The position numbers were made by a program, and so were the translations under genes. A model generated the notes under the pieces. That model searched no databases. It saw only the letters and a list, made by a program, of their open reading frames with translations, and was not told where the DNA came from. DNA of 64,000 bases from Dysgonomonas sp. 520 (GTDB lineage Bacteria; Bacteroidota; Bacteroidia; Bacteroidales; Dysgonomonadaceae), in contig NZ_QVMP01000004.1 in assembly GCF_010501095.1 (NCBI RefSeq), forward strand, positions 1 to 64,000. Reading direction: 5' to 3'. Of this stretch, positions 26,440-34,731 are shown piece after piece. Within the stretch, counting starts at the first letter, position 1; each line of letters opens with the position of its first letter.

Positions 26440-27531
26440 CTATTTCGACCAAACGTTTATATATTGCTTGGCAACTTTGGTGTAATCATGATGCGTCTCT
26501 ACAAACAATCGTCCGTTTTGGGAGAATACAGGAAAATCATTCTTATTTAAAATAAGAGATTCCAGTTTTTGATAGATATCATCAACCGAAGGCAATATGC
26601 CGCAAACAGGCTTATTCTCTTTTTCTCCCAAGGCTTTGTACATTTCGGGTTCGGCACTACTCACCAATATTTTACCACCGGCTAATGTTAGTAAACCGGT
26701 CATACCCAGACAGTAGGAATAAGTTTGATCTAAAACAACATCAGCCTCCTGCAACTTAGCCTTATATTCACCGTATGGGAGAGATTCTGCCTCAAAAATT
26801 TCTATCCGGTCACTGTATTTGTCTTCTATTCTTTTCAATGCTTTCAGAAACAGGGGAGTGCCTTTTATCTCCATACGATCTTTGTTTATGGAAACGAAAA
26901 ACCGAACCTTTTCCGGTATATTTAGTATTGAAAAAGGAATTTCCTCTAAATTTATCGGAAGAGGTATGTAGTTCAGTTTATTCCCAAAACCCTGTTCATA
27001 AGCCATATAGTAGTCGTAGAGTCCCGCAATAATTCCATCGCAGCTATTAGCCATCTCTATGTTAGCCTTTTGCCTGAAAGTTCCTATCCATGCTTTTACG
27101 AGCTCTTTATTCGCTTTCAGATTGGTTGGTTTTCCGTCAACAAAAAACTCGGAATACCTGTAAACCTTGTTTTCAATGCAGGCCTTAGTATAGAAATAAT
27201 CATTGCCAAAAGCACCGAGGAAAATCTTCCTGTTATGCTTTTTCAGATACTTATACAATAGAAGATTGATGTGATGGATACGTGTAAAATTGGGGTTGAT
27301 AACTTGCACAACATCAAAACCTTTCAGTTTGGGCAACGTTCTGAGAATAGAAAACAGGCATTTGATCTGTCCCATCCGATTCTCACTTTTCATCGAAATA
27401 TCAATATCTCGCTGATAGTTTTTGAATCCATCACCATCAGATACAACCATAACTTTATGCCCCAAGTTGCGCAAACCTGTTGCTAAAGTCCAATGCACAT
27501 TGCTGTATTCGCCAAGTAAAAGTATTTTCAT
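26440..27531 (-). CDS. Glycosyltransferase (GT-B type)
   Basis: A 363-residue protein with a GT-B layout. The N-terminus MKILLLGEYSNVHWTLATGL has the typical glycine/hydrophobic start of a GT4-like nucleotide-sugar transferase. The second half carries the EADVVLDQTYSYCLGMTGL segment, matching the E-x7-E-like region of the family. There is no signal peptide, so it is cytoplasmic. It overlaps the upstream lipoprotein gene by 4 nt and is probably its operon partner. Sugar donor and acceptor are unknown. Confidence 0.7.
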   Translation of the reverse strand: MKILLLGEYSNVHWTLATGLRNLGHKVMVVSDGDGFKNYQRDIDISMKSENRMGQIKCLFSILRTLPKLKGFDVVQVINPNFTRIHHINLLLYKYLKKHNRKIFLGAFGNDYFYTKACIENKVYRYSEFFVDGKPTNLKANKELVKAWIGTFRQKANIEMANSCDGIIAGLYDYYMAYEQGFGNKLNYIPLPINLEEIPFSILNIPEKVRFFVSINKDRMEIKGTPLFLKALKRIEDKYSDRIEIFEAESLPYGEYKAKLQEADVVLDQTYSYCLGMTGLLTLAGGKILVSSAEPEMYKALGEKENKPVCGILPSVDDIYQKLESLILNKNDFPVFSQNGRLFVETHHDYTKVAKQYINVWSK

Positions 27532-27884
27532 TTACGTTTTATAGCCATACCTTTTATTATGTAATCGCCCTCTTCTCCTTTGTTATCCGAGGAAAGATAA
27601 AAATTCAGGTTTATAATTCCATCCGCACCTTGCTTCTTACATTCGTTAATGAGTTCTTCAAAAATGATATTCGGGTCTGTAAAATAGTTATTTCTGACAA
27701 TGACAGAGCTTATGGCAGTATAATCAAAATTGACACAATTGCTTTCGGTGATGAAAAACCCTTCCGTATTATATTTTGAATAATCGATGGAAACTATTTT
27801 CTGATACGTGAAAGTTGTGGAAACACACGAAGCCAGTAGTATCGCTATCAGACATATAGGAATGAGGTTCAATATTTTTTTCAT
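27528..27884 (-). CDS. Small lipoprotein
   Basis: A 118-residue protein. SPII signal MKKILNLIPICLIAILLASC with lipidated Cys20. The mature part is a compact alpha/beta domain (KKQGADGIINLNFYLSSD near the end) reminiscent of YbjQ/heavy-metal-binding-like folds. It overlaps the downstream glycosyltransferase by 4 nt (stop/start overlap), indicating translational coupling. Function unknown. Confidence 0.65.
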   Translation of the reverse strand: MKKILNLIPICLIAILLASCVSTTFTYQKIVSIDYSKYNTEGFFITESNCVNFDYTAISSVIVRNNYFTDPNIIFEELINECKKQGADGIINLNFYLSSDNKGEEGDYIIKGMAIKRK

Positions 27885-27934
27885 AACGAACAGATTTTAT
27901 TTACATAAAAATATGAATAATTTTCAGAGTATCC

Positions 27935-29026
27935 TTATTTTTCACAATTTTCGAGATATTTGTGCACCAATCTGGAAATGGCATAATTATCAATATCGGA
28001 GATGTTTATTTTCAAGAAATTTCGTTTCAAAAAATCATCGTCGGTCACTTCCACCAGATAAAATTCGGTATAAATGACCCGATGTGAAAGTATATGCTTG
28101 ATGCTTTGTTTATGCACAATATTATTGATACTGTTTTCGGGAAACATTTCAGAAAAAGAGTTGTCCTGTAAAATACTTTCCATCGACTGTGCGGAAGATG
28201 TCTCTATAAGAGGAAGTTCATACAGATTTTTCCAAATATCGTTGACTCCTCTCTTATTTATATATGTATACTCACCGTACCTGATATCGAAATAATTGAA
28301 ATACCGGTTTTTAATTGTGACTTTACCCTGCTTCACCGGAAATGAAGACACCAAGTTCAGTTTATACGCCTCGCAAACATTTGACAGAGGGCACTCGCTG
28401 CACTTGGGAGAGACAGGCACACATTGCAATGCGCCGAACTCCATCATCGCCTGATTGTGCATAGCCGGACTTTTCTTATCCAATATTTCTTGTGCCAACT
28501 GAGAAAATACTTTCTTTCCCCTGCCCGTATCTATGGGCTCCTGTATGACAAACAACCGAGAAAGAACCCTGTACACATTGCCATCTACCGTGGCAACAGG
28601 TATGTTGAACGAAAAGGACGAAATGGCCGCCGCCGTATATTCACCCACACCTTTTAGCGATAAAATTGTCTTGTAATTATCCGGAAAAACACCGTTATAA
28701 TTGTCTGTAATATTTCTAGCCGTCGCATGCAGATTCCGTGCCCGGCTATAATAACCCAAGCCTTGCCACAGTTTCAGCACTTCATCTTCGTCGGCATTAG
28801 CCAGATCTTCGACAAAAGGAAACCTCTCCGCAAATTTGTTGTAGTAGCTTAATCCCTGATCTACACGGGTCTGCTGCAAAATAACTTCAGACAGCCATAT
28901 CAAATACGGGTCTTTAGTATCGCGCCAAGGCAAATCCCGTTTGTTGGCATTGTACCAAAACACCAAAGCAGAAGAAATATCGGCATATAAAGGCTGAGGA
29001 AAGCTACTCATTTGCATTAAATACAT
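27935..29026 (-). CDS. mutY: A/G-specific adenine DNA glycosylase
   Basis: The protein has 363 residues. The HhH-GPD core shows LPWRDTKDPYLIWLSEVILQ with the catalytic Glu in the QQTRVDQGL region, the helix-hairpin-helix LKGVGEYTAAAISSF, and TVDGNVYRVLSR with the catalytic Asp. The 4Fe-4S motif CVPVSPKCSECPLSNVC follows. The C-terminal ~120 residues are the NUDIX-like domain that recognises 8-oxoguanine. It removes adenine opposite 8-oxoG. Three Met codons lie in the first six positions; the first is listed. Confidence 0.93.
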   Translation of the reverse strand: MYLMQMSSFPQPLYADISSALVFWYNANKRDLPWRDTKDPYLIWLSEVILQQTRVDQGLSYYNKFAERFPFVEDLANADEDEVLKLWQGLGYYSRARNLHATARNITDNYNGVFPDNYKTILSLKGVGEYTAAAISSFSFNIPVATVDGNVYRVLSRLFVIQEPIDTGRGKKVFSQLAQEILDKKSPAMHNQAMMEFGALQCVPVSPKCSECPLSNVCEAYKLNLVSSFPVKQGKVTIKNRYFNYFDIRYGEYTYINKRGVNDIWKNLYELPLIETSSAQSMESILQDNSFSEMFPENSINNIVHKQSIKHILSHRVIYTEFYLVEVTDDDFLKRNFLKINISDIDNYAISRLVHKYLENCEK

Positions 29027-29144
29027 TAATATGAAATGTTGCGAAAGTGGCTAAAATACTGGTTTTAATACAACTAATAAAAAAAAACAATAAATAATAG
29101 CTGAAAAAAGAACATTTATTTTTTCAAAGGTAAATAAAAAGCTA

Positions 29145-29152
29145 TATATTTG
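29145..29152 (+). promoter_or_regulatory. Promoter -7 box of the HU gene
   Basis: TATATTTG matches TAnnTTTG, 47 nt before the HU start; a T-rich run at the -33 position lies about 20 nt upstream. Confidence 0.45.
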
Positions 29153-29198
29153 CAATCCAAAAAATTAGTATTAATCTATAATATAAAATAACTAAACA

Positions 29199-29474
29199 AT
29201 GACTAAAGCAGACATCGTTAACGAAATTGCAAAGAACACGGGCATTGATAAGGCTACAGTCCTTATGACAGTTGAGTCTTTTATGGATGTAGTAAAAGAT
29301 TCCTTAGCAAAAAGTGAAAACGTTTATCTTAGAGGATTTGGTAGCTTCATCGTGAAGAAAAGAGCTCAAAAAACAGCTCGCAACATTTCTAAGAACACAA
29401 CTATTATCATCCCTGAGCATAATATTCCTTCTTTCAAACCAGCTAAAACTTTCGTTAGCCAAGTAAAGAAGTAA
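29199..29474 (+). CDS. HU-family DNA-binding protein
   Basis: The protein has 91 residues, the normal HU length. MTKADIVNEIAKNTGIDKAT begins the dimerisation helices, VYLRGFGSFIVKKRAQKTAR is the HU signature before the beta arms, and FKPAKTFVSQVKK closes the fold. It compacts and bends DNA as a dimer. It is followed 47 nt later by a tiny basic-protein gene and then RNase G, a plausible expression unit. Confidence 0.93.
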   Translation: MTKADIVNEIAKNTGIDKATVLMTVESFMDVVKDSLAKSENVYLRGFGSFIVKKRAQKTARNISKNTTIIIPEHNIPSFKPAKTFVSQVKK

Positions 29475-29521
29475 TAACGCAATAGAAGTTAACTAAGTAT
29501 TAATCAACAAAAAAGAAAGCT

Positions 29522-29614
29522 ATGCCAAGCGGTAAAAAAAGAAAAAGACATAAAATGTCTACGCATAAACGTAAGAAAAGACTAAGAAAAAACAGACATA
29601 AAAAGAAAAAATAA
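29522..29614 (+). CDS. 30-residue basic protein, COX24/mS38-like (candidate ribosomal protein)
   Basis: ATG at 29522 encodes 30 residues beginning MPSGKKRKRHKMSTHKRKKR, nearly all Lys, Arg and His. The K-K-R-x-x-H-K-M-x-x-H-K-x-R-K-R-x-R-K motif resembles the COX24/AURKAIP1 C-terminal domain of mitochondrial mS38. Small proteins of this kind are annotated in Bacteroidetes with that domain name. A ribosome-associated role is inference from the motif and the gene's place between HU and RNase G. Confidence 0.7.
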   Translation: MPSGKKRKRHKMSTHKRKKRLRKNRHKKKK

Positions 29615-29752
29615 GATTTTTTCTTTGAAACGAAATAATCACAGGAACAAACTTAAAGAATGTATTGAATTTTAGGTTTGTTCTTTGTGTATTTTGTAAG
29701 TGGTAAAACTGAAAATCTAGTCCTTAGACAAAATCAATATGTAAAAAAATTT

Positions 29753-31324
29753 ATGAACAGCGAACTGATTATAGACGTTCAACCCAAAGAGGTATCTATT
29801 GCCGTGCTTGAAGACAAGAAACTTGTCGAATTGCAGAAGGAAGGAAGAGACGCCTCGTTTTCGGTTGGCAATGTCTATGCAGCCAGGGTGAAAAAATTGT
29901 TGCCCGGCCTGAACGCTGCTTTTATAGATGTAGGACACAAAAAGGACGCTTTTCTTCACTATTTAGATCTTGGGCCCCAGTTTAAATCTGTGGACAAGTT
30001 CTACAAAAAAGCTCTGGCTGACAAGAAAAAATTTCCCCAATTATCAAAATTTCAGCTGGAAAAAGATATTGACAAAGATGGCAGCATAACCGATGTGTTG
30101 ACGGTTGGACAGGAAATCCTGGTGCAAGTAGCCAAAGAGCCAATATCTACTAAAGGACCACGCCTTACCTCCGAACTGTCGTTTGCAGGGCGTTTTCTTG
30201 TTCTGATACCTTTCAATGATAAAGTATCTGTTTCTCAAAAAATTAAATCGAAAGAAGAACGTATAAGATTACAAAAGCTTCTTCAAAGTATCAAACCAAA
30301 AAACTTTGGTGTTATAGTCCGCACGGTGGCCGAAGGCAAAAAAGTGGTGGAACTCGATACCGAACTTAAAACATTGGTGAAACGTTGGGACGAAAATATG
30401 CCTAAAATACAGAAAGGCAAACTACCAACACTGATTTATGAAGAAACAGGACGGATTGTAGGACTCCTCAGAGACGTTTTCAGTCCTTCGTTTCAGGAAA
30501 TTCATGTCAACGATCAGGATACATACAATCAGGTAAAAGACTATCTGACAGTCATTGCCCCGGAGAAAAAAGACATCGTGAAATTGTATACAGGCGATTT
30601 GCCTATCTTCGATAATTTTGCGGTGACAAAACAGATAAAAGCACTGTTTGGGAAAACAGTTACATTCAAATACGGGGCATACCTTATTATTGAACACACA
30701 GAGGCTTTACACGTAATTGATGTGAATAGCGGGAACAGGACAAAATCGAAAGAAGGGCAGGAAACAACGGCATTTGAGGTGAACTCGTTGGCTGCCGAGG
30801 AAATTGCCCGTCAACTTCGACTTCGCGACCTGGGAGGCATTATCGTCATCGATTTTATAGACATGACCGAAGGGGAACACCGTAGCAAACTTCTTGTGCG
30901 TATGCAAGAGTTAATGGCAAATGACAGGGCAAAACACAATATATTGCCACTGAGCAAATTTGGGTTGATGCAAATCACTCGCCAAAGGGTACGGCCCGAA
31001 ATGGAAATAAATACAACCGAAGCATGCCCCAGCTGCTTTGGAAAAGGGGAAACAAAACCATCCATACTGTTTGTAGATTCGTTGCAATCTAAAATCAGTT
31101 ATTTGGTGAAGAAACTAAAAGTGAAGAAATTTACCTTACACATACATCCATATGTGGCAGCGTATATCAATCAAGGAGTAATCTCTCTGAAAATGAGATG
31201 GAAATGGAAATACGGTAACAACTTCAAGATCATACCCGATCAGAGTCTTGCGTATCTCGAATATCATTTCTACGACGAAAACAAAGAAGAGATTGACCTG
31301 AAGCAAGAAATTGAACTCAAATAA
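29753..31324 (+). CDS. rng: Ribonuclease G (Rne/Rng family)
   Basis: From the ATG at 29753 the protein has 523 residues; the ORF is open 25 codons further upstream, but MNSELIIDVQPKEVSIAVLE is the family N-terminus. An S1 domain (VGNVYAARVKKLLPGLNAAF) is followed by the catalytic region with metal-binding Asp in LHVIDVNSG and in GGIIVIDFIDM, and the zinc-link CPSCFGKG. It is an endoribonuclease for rRNA maturation and mRNA decay. A clear terminator follows. Confidence 0.93.
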   Translation: MNSELIIDVQPKEVSIAVLEDKKLVELQKEGRDASFSVGNVYAARVKKLLPGLNAAFIDVGHKKDAFLHYLDLGPQFKSVDKFYKKALADKKKFPQLSKFQLEKDIDKDGSITDVLTVGQEILVQVAKEPISTKGPRLTSELSFAGRFLVLIPFNDKVSVSQKIKSKEERIRLQKLLQSIKPKNFGVIVRTVAEGKKVVELDTELKTLVKRWDENMPKIQKGKLPTLIYEETGRIVGLLRDVFSPSFQEIHVNDQDTYNQVKDYLTVIAPEKKDIVKLYTGDLPIFDNFAVTKQIKALFGKTVTFKYGAYLIIEHTEALHVIDVNSGNRTKSKEGQETTAFEVNSLAAEEIARQLRLRDLGGIIVIDFIDMTEGEHRSKLLVRMQELMANDRAKHNILPLSKFGLMQITRQRVRPEMEINTTEACPSCFGKGETKPSILFVDSLQSKISYLVKKLKVKKFTLHIHPYVAAYINQGVISLKMRWKWKYGNNFKIIPDQSLAYLEYHFYDENKEEIDLKQEIELK

Positions 31325-31336
31325 TTTTAGATAGAG

Positions 31337-31360
31337 CGGTTCCGGATTTTTCCGGAGCCG
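31337..31360 (+). terminator. Terminator of rng
   Basis: CGGTTCCGGA-TTTT-TCCGGAGCCG has a 10-bp stem with one G-T pair and is followed by TTTTT. Confidence 0.85.
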
Positions 31361-31371
31361 TTTTTGTTTTC

Positions 31372-31481
31372 GGGCAGGCTTCTGGTCTGCCCATATAACC
31401 GAATACTCCCACCCATCTTTCCCCTCTAAAGAAGGAGGCGTTTGTCTCCTCTCTTTTGGTGAGGTGTAGGGGGGGGTGTAT
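31372..31481. repeat. Intergenic repeat block, left of the gltD-type gene
   Basis: GGGCAG/CTGCCC hairpin (31372-31392), then a pyrimidine-rich CTCTAAAGAAGGAGG stretch and CTCCTCTCTTTTGGTGAGGTGTAG. The latter part, reverse-complemented, resembles 33044-33125 on the other side of the gene (CTACACCTC[AT]CCAAAAGA). It is non-coding. Confidence 0.5.
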
Positions 31482-31565
31482 TCAACTACCGATTCATATC
31501 AATAACATATATCTGTCATAAATTAAAAATATCACAAATTCAAATTCTATATTACAAATATTCAC

Positions 31566-31573
31566 TATCTTTG
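31566..31573 (+). promoter_or_regulatory. Promoter -7 box of the gltD-type gene
   Basis: TATCTTTG matches TAnnTTTG, 28 nt upstream of the start codon. Confidence 0.4.
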
Positions 31574-31601
31574 CAAAGTCAAGATTGCAAAATGATTATT
31601 T

Positions 31602-32927
31602 ATGGAAAATAAGATAGAAGATAAGATAATATCAAATTTCGCAGAAATAAACCGGGGTTATACAACAGCAGAGGCTATTGACGAAGCAAAAAGATGCCTT
31701 AACTGTAAAAATCCATTGTGTGTACAAGGCTGTCCGATAGAACACAATATACCGGGATTTATCCACCAACTTTCGATGGGTAACGTTGGTGCGGCAATGC
31801 AGATTATCAACGAAAAGAGCAATTTGCCTGCTATCTGTGGGCGTGTATGCCCACACGAAAAGCAGTGCGAAGGGCATTGCATACTGAACAAGAAAGAAAA
31901 ACCCATAAGAGTGGGCAAACTGGAGCGGTTTATCGCCGATTTCGATAGCGAAATGGGACTGATAAAGGAACGGCTGAAACCCAAAACAAGAGGAAAAGCC
32001 GCCGTTATAGGTTCAGGACCTGCCGGGTTGACCGTTGCCGGCGATTTGGCCAGAGAAGGATTTAACGTTGTGGTATTTGAAGGACAAAAAGAACCCGGAG
32101 GTGTGCTTATGTATGGTATTCCGGAATACCGTTTGCCAAAAGATATAGTGAGGCGTGAAGTGAAAAAAATAGAGGCTTTGGGCGTTACTTTTCTTAATGG
32201 CGTGACTGTGGGAGAGAAAATAACCGTAGATTCGATGCTCGAGCATGAATTTGATGCCGTGTTCATTGGTTCGGGAACATCTGTTCCTAAATCGCTCGAC
32301 ATTCCCGGATCGAAACTATACCGAGTGCTTCAGTCTTCTTACTTTCTGCGGATGGTCAACCTGTTCAACAACGGAGACATCAGCCGCGAAACCGTGCCAT
32401 TGATAGAGGGTGAAGAGGTAGCTATTATTGGAGCCGGAAATGTGGCTATGGACACTGCCCGTACGGCTATACGCATGGGGGCAAAAAACGTAACGGTAAT
32501 ATATCACAGAACGGAAGCCGAAATACCCGCCCTGCAAACAGAATATCACGAAGCTGTGGAAGAAGGTGTCAAATTCCTTTTCCAAACCAGCACAAAAGAA
32601 TTTATAGGAGAAGATAACACTCTGAAAGCTATCAGGGTGGAAGGACCGGACGGAGAAAAAATCATACCTTTCAATCGTGTGTTGATTGCCATCGGGTCGA
32701 AACCTGCTAATAAAATAGTTTCCACTTCATTAGGTATAGAAGTGAATGACGCAGGCTATGTTATCACAAAAGACTTTCCTTATGGAATGACTACCCGTAA
32801 AGGTGTTTTTGCCGGAGGTGACGTTGTGCATACACCTCAAACGGTTGTCCTTGCCATGCGCGATGCAAAACGGGTGGCAAAGGGTATGGCGCAGTATATA
32901 GATGCTGTGAAACTGTTAGGTGACTAA
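31602..32927 (+). CDS. GltD-type NADPH oxidoreductase (glutamate synthase small subunit-like)
   Basis: A 441-residue protein. The N-terminal Fer4_20-type domain has two cysteine clusters (CLNCKNPLCVQGCP and CGRVCPHEKQCEGHC) for 4Fe-4S centres. An FAD-binding GSGPAGL follows at about residue 137, and an NADPH-binding GAGNVAMDTARTAIRMGA at about 276. Proteins of this type are glutamate synthase small subunits or NfnB-like electron carriers. No large gltB subunit or NfnA lies beside it, so the partner is unknown. Intergenic repeats flank the gene. Confidence 0.85.
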   Translation: MENKIEDKIISNFAEINRGYTTAEAIDEAKRCLNCKNPLCVQGCPIEHNIPGFIHQLSMGNVGAAMQIINEKSNLPAICGRVCPHEKQCEGHCILNKKEKPIRVGKLERFIADFDSEMGLIKERLKPKTRGKAAVIGSGPAGLTVAGDLAREGFNVVVFEGQKEPGGVLMYGIPEYRLPKDIVRREVKKIEALGVTFLNGVTVGEKITVDSMLEHEFDAVFIGSGTSVPKSLDIPGSKLYRVLQSSYFLRMVNLFNNGDISRETVPLIEGEEVAIIGAGNVAMDTARTAIRMGAKNVTVIYHRTEAEIPALQTEYHEAVEEGVKFLFQTSTKEFIGEDNTLKAIRVEGPDGEKIIPFNRVLIAIGSKPANKIVSTSLGIEVNDAGYVITKDFPYGMTTRKGVFAGGDVVHTPQTVVLAMRDAKRVAKGMAQYIDAVKLLGD

Positions 32928-33009
32928 AATATTTTATTATTGATGCGAATCGGTAGTTCTTATTCGACGTTTGCCGGGTGGAGTAGAAATAACATTGACT
33001 CACATGCGT

Positions 33010-33125
33010 TTCGTCGAACGTTGTTTCGACGGAATGTAATGTAGTCAACACCCACCCCTACACCTCTCCAAAAGAATAGAGAGGGGATAACTCCCTCCTC
33101 CTTTTGGGGGAGGGTTGCCCGAATA
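33010..33125. repeat. Intergenic repeat block, right of the gltD-type gene
   Basis: It starts with TCGTCGAACGTTGTTTCGACG (inverted repeat TCG...CGA), a motif also seen in the MITE-like element at 13422-13434. It continues with CCCCTACACCTCTCCAAAAG, GAGAGGGG and CTCCTTTTGGGGGAGGG, which mirror 31383-31481 in inverted orientation. It holds no gene. Confidence 0.5.
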
Positions 33126-33159
33126 TCAGGATGAAATATTTTTCAACAACCGCTTCGTG

Positions 33160-34194
33160 TTATTTATTTTCTTGATAGTCTTTAATTAACCCCAAAGTTA
33201 GCCAATCGGCAAGGTATTGGCGATTGGAGGGATAGAGAAAACGCTGGCGGTCTTTTTCGTTTTTCAGGTTACCCAATTCGGCATATACGCTAACGGGTTT
33301 GCAACCAAGCACGTAAAGGGTTTTGTCTGTATCCACGCCGGCAGCTTTCACTGCGCTGTTGAACCGCTTGGTAGGTTGATGTTTATTGTACTTCACTTTC
33401 AGCTCGTCTCTCAGATTTTGTGCCATACTTTTCCCCAGCGAACTATCTTTATGGTATATGAAATAGGCATCAACCCGGTGATGTTCGCGCCAACTGTCGA
33501 TGTGAAAAAATATTGCCCTCTGATATTTAGCTTTCGATTTAGATGAGAGTTCGTTTATTTTGTCGGTGCGTTGTTTCAACCGCTCTTTCTGGCTGATGGA
33601 AATTGAAGCACCCATACATGTTTCCCGTTTGCTGTTTTCCAGATACATATCTTCCCTGATGCCATCTTTGGCATCTTGTATGATGATATCAACAGTTGCT
33701 CCATTCATGAGTAAATTTCGGGCAACCCGCAGCATAATGTCATAAGCATACTCATCTTCAGACAAGGTGACGGTTCCTTTAGGCGTTTTCAGTTTATATG
33801 TGGTTCCCGGATCGGGACCTCCATGTCCGCAGACAAGATAGTAACAAGCACCCTTCAGTTTGTCAGATATAATGTCATATTTGGCAAGTTTACTACCAAA
33901 TAAAGGCTGATTACCTGTCGGAATTTTCTTTTTTTTGTCTTTTTTGCTTGTTTTTGTAGAAGAAGCAGGTAAAGTGTACTTAACTCCAAGTTTGAGCGAA
34001 TTGTCTTTACCCAGTTTCTTTTTGTTCAGGTCAAGAAATTTTCGGCGGTCTTCTTTTGTCGTATATCCATTTCTTCTGAGAAACATATCCACGCCTTCTC
34101 CATTTTTTGGCGTATCTGTCTTTTTATTTTGTGCTGAGATAGTGACACAAAAAAAAACGAAGAAAAGCGTACAAACAAATATCTTAAATCTCAT
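33160..34194 (-). CDS. N-acetylmuramoyl-L-alanine amidase (Amidase_3)
   Basis: From the Met at 34194 the protein has 344 residues with a clean signal peptide MRFKIFVCTLFFVFFCVTIS; an ATG at 34212 would add six residues. After a Lys-rich linker, the Amidase_3 fold shows YYLVCGHGGPDPGT (zinc His), LSEDEYAYDIML (Glu), AIFFHIDSW (His) and the catalytic-type Glu in VYAELGNLKN. It cleaves the amide between muramic acid and the stem peptide in the periplasm. The preceding short secreted-protein ORF lies 22 nt upstream and is probably cotranscribed. Confidence 0.85.
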   Translation of the reverse strand: MRFKIFVCTLFFVFFCVTISAQNKKTDTPKNGEGVDMFLRRNGYTTKEDRRKFLDLNKKKLGKDNSLKLGVKYTLPASSTKTSKKDKKKKIPTGNQPLFGSKLAKYDIISDKLKGACYYLVCGHGGPDPGTTYKLKTPKGTVTLSEDEYAYDIMLRVARNLLMNGATVDIIIQDAKDGIREDMYLENSKRETCMGASISISQKERLKQRTDKINELSSKSKAKYQRAIFFHIDSWREHHRVDAYFIYHKDSSLGKSMAQNLRDELKVKYNKHQPTKRFNSAVKAAGVDTDKTLYVLGCKPVSVYAELGNLKNEKDRQRFLYPSNRQYLADWLTLGLIKDYQENK

Positions 34195-34216
34195 ACCAAG
34201 TGAAAAGGACAATTAT

Positions 34217-34414
34217 CTACGAAAGTTGAAAATAACGGGTAGAGTATACATAACACGGTTCGGCTTTCCATTTTGTTTGCCCGGACTTCACCAGAGTTGC
34301 CTCTTCCGATTTGCTTTCTATCTGAGGTAGTACAACCGTTTTGCCTTGAGAATATGATTGAAGAGAAAAAAGCAAACACGATAGAAATACGAAAATTACT
34401 TTTTTGATGTCCAT
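34217..34414 (-). CDS. Short secreted protein upstream of the amidase
   Basis: A 65-residue ORF with a clear signal peptide (MDIKKVIFVFLSCLLFSLQS, then YSQ) and a 40-residue mature part ending in CYVYSTRYFQLS. It lies 22 nt upstream of the amidase start. Signal and spacing favour a real gene. It may be a small secreted factor or a shortened remnant of a longer protein; no family is recognised. Confidence 0.45.
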   Translation of the reverse strand: MDIKKVIFVFLSCLLFSLQSYSQGKTVVLPQIESKSEEATLVKSGQTKWKAEPCYVYSTRYFQLS

Positions 34415-34563
34415 AATCTGAAATATATTTCTTATAGTCCTAATATTGAGTGCAAATATAGGAATAAAAAATGGGTTGCCTGTAAAAAGACAACCCTAAG
34501 ATTAATTAGTAATGTGAATCAGTAATTGAAAAGTGTTGGTTTTTATTGTACAATAGTCTACCT

Positions 34564-34706
34564 AGTAGGGGCGTAAGATTTTACGCCCTCATGTCAACGA
34601 TATCGGGCGAAATATTTTTCGCCCCTACTTTCGGGCAGACCAGAGGCCTGCCCCTACAAACGCACCCCTCCCATCCTGTCGTCGCATGGGATTTGCAATC
34701 CCATGC
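34564..34706. repeat. Cluster of four perfect hairpins
   Basis: Hairpin 1: GGGCGTAA/TTACGCCC (34569-34588). Hairpin 2: GGGCGAAA/TTTCGCCC (34605-34624). Hairpin 3: GGGCAG/CTGCCC (34633-34653), the same arms as at 31372. Hairpin 4: GCATGGGATT/AATCCCATGC (34684-34706). An outer pair AGTAGGGGCG/CGCCCCTACT encloses hairpins 1 and 2. The region 34415-34731 has no gene. It may terminate htpG transcription, or be a composite of mobile repeat units. Confidence 0.55.
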
Positions 34707-34731
34707 TTGGTTGTATATACCTCGCACCTAA

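Noticed and set aside
29678-29752. 25-codon extension of RNase G
   Set aside because: The family N-terminus begins at the Met at 29753 and the extension has no conserved residues.
31658-32302. 214-residue ORF antisense to the gltD-type gene
   Set aside because: It is a shadow of a clearly conserved gene in a GC-richer stretch, with Ser/Pro/Thr-rich non-protein-like composition.
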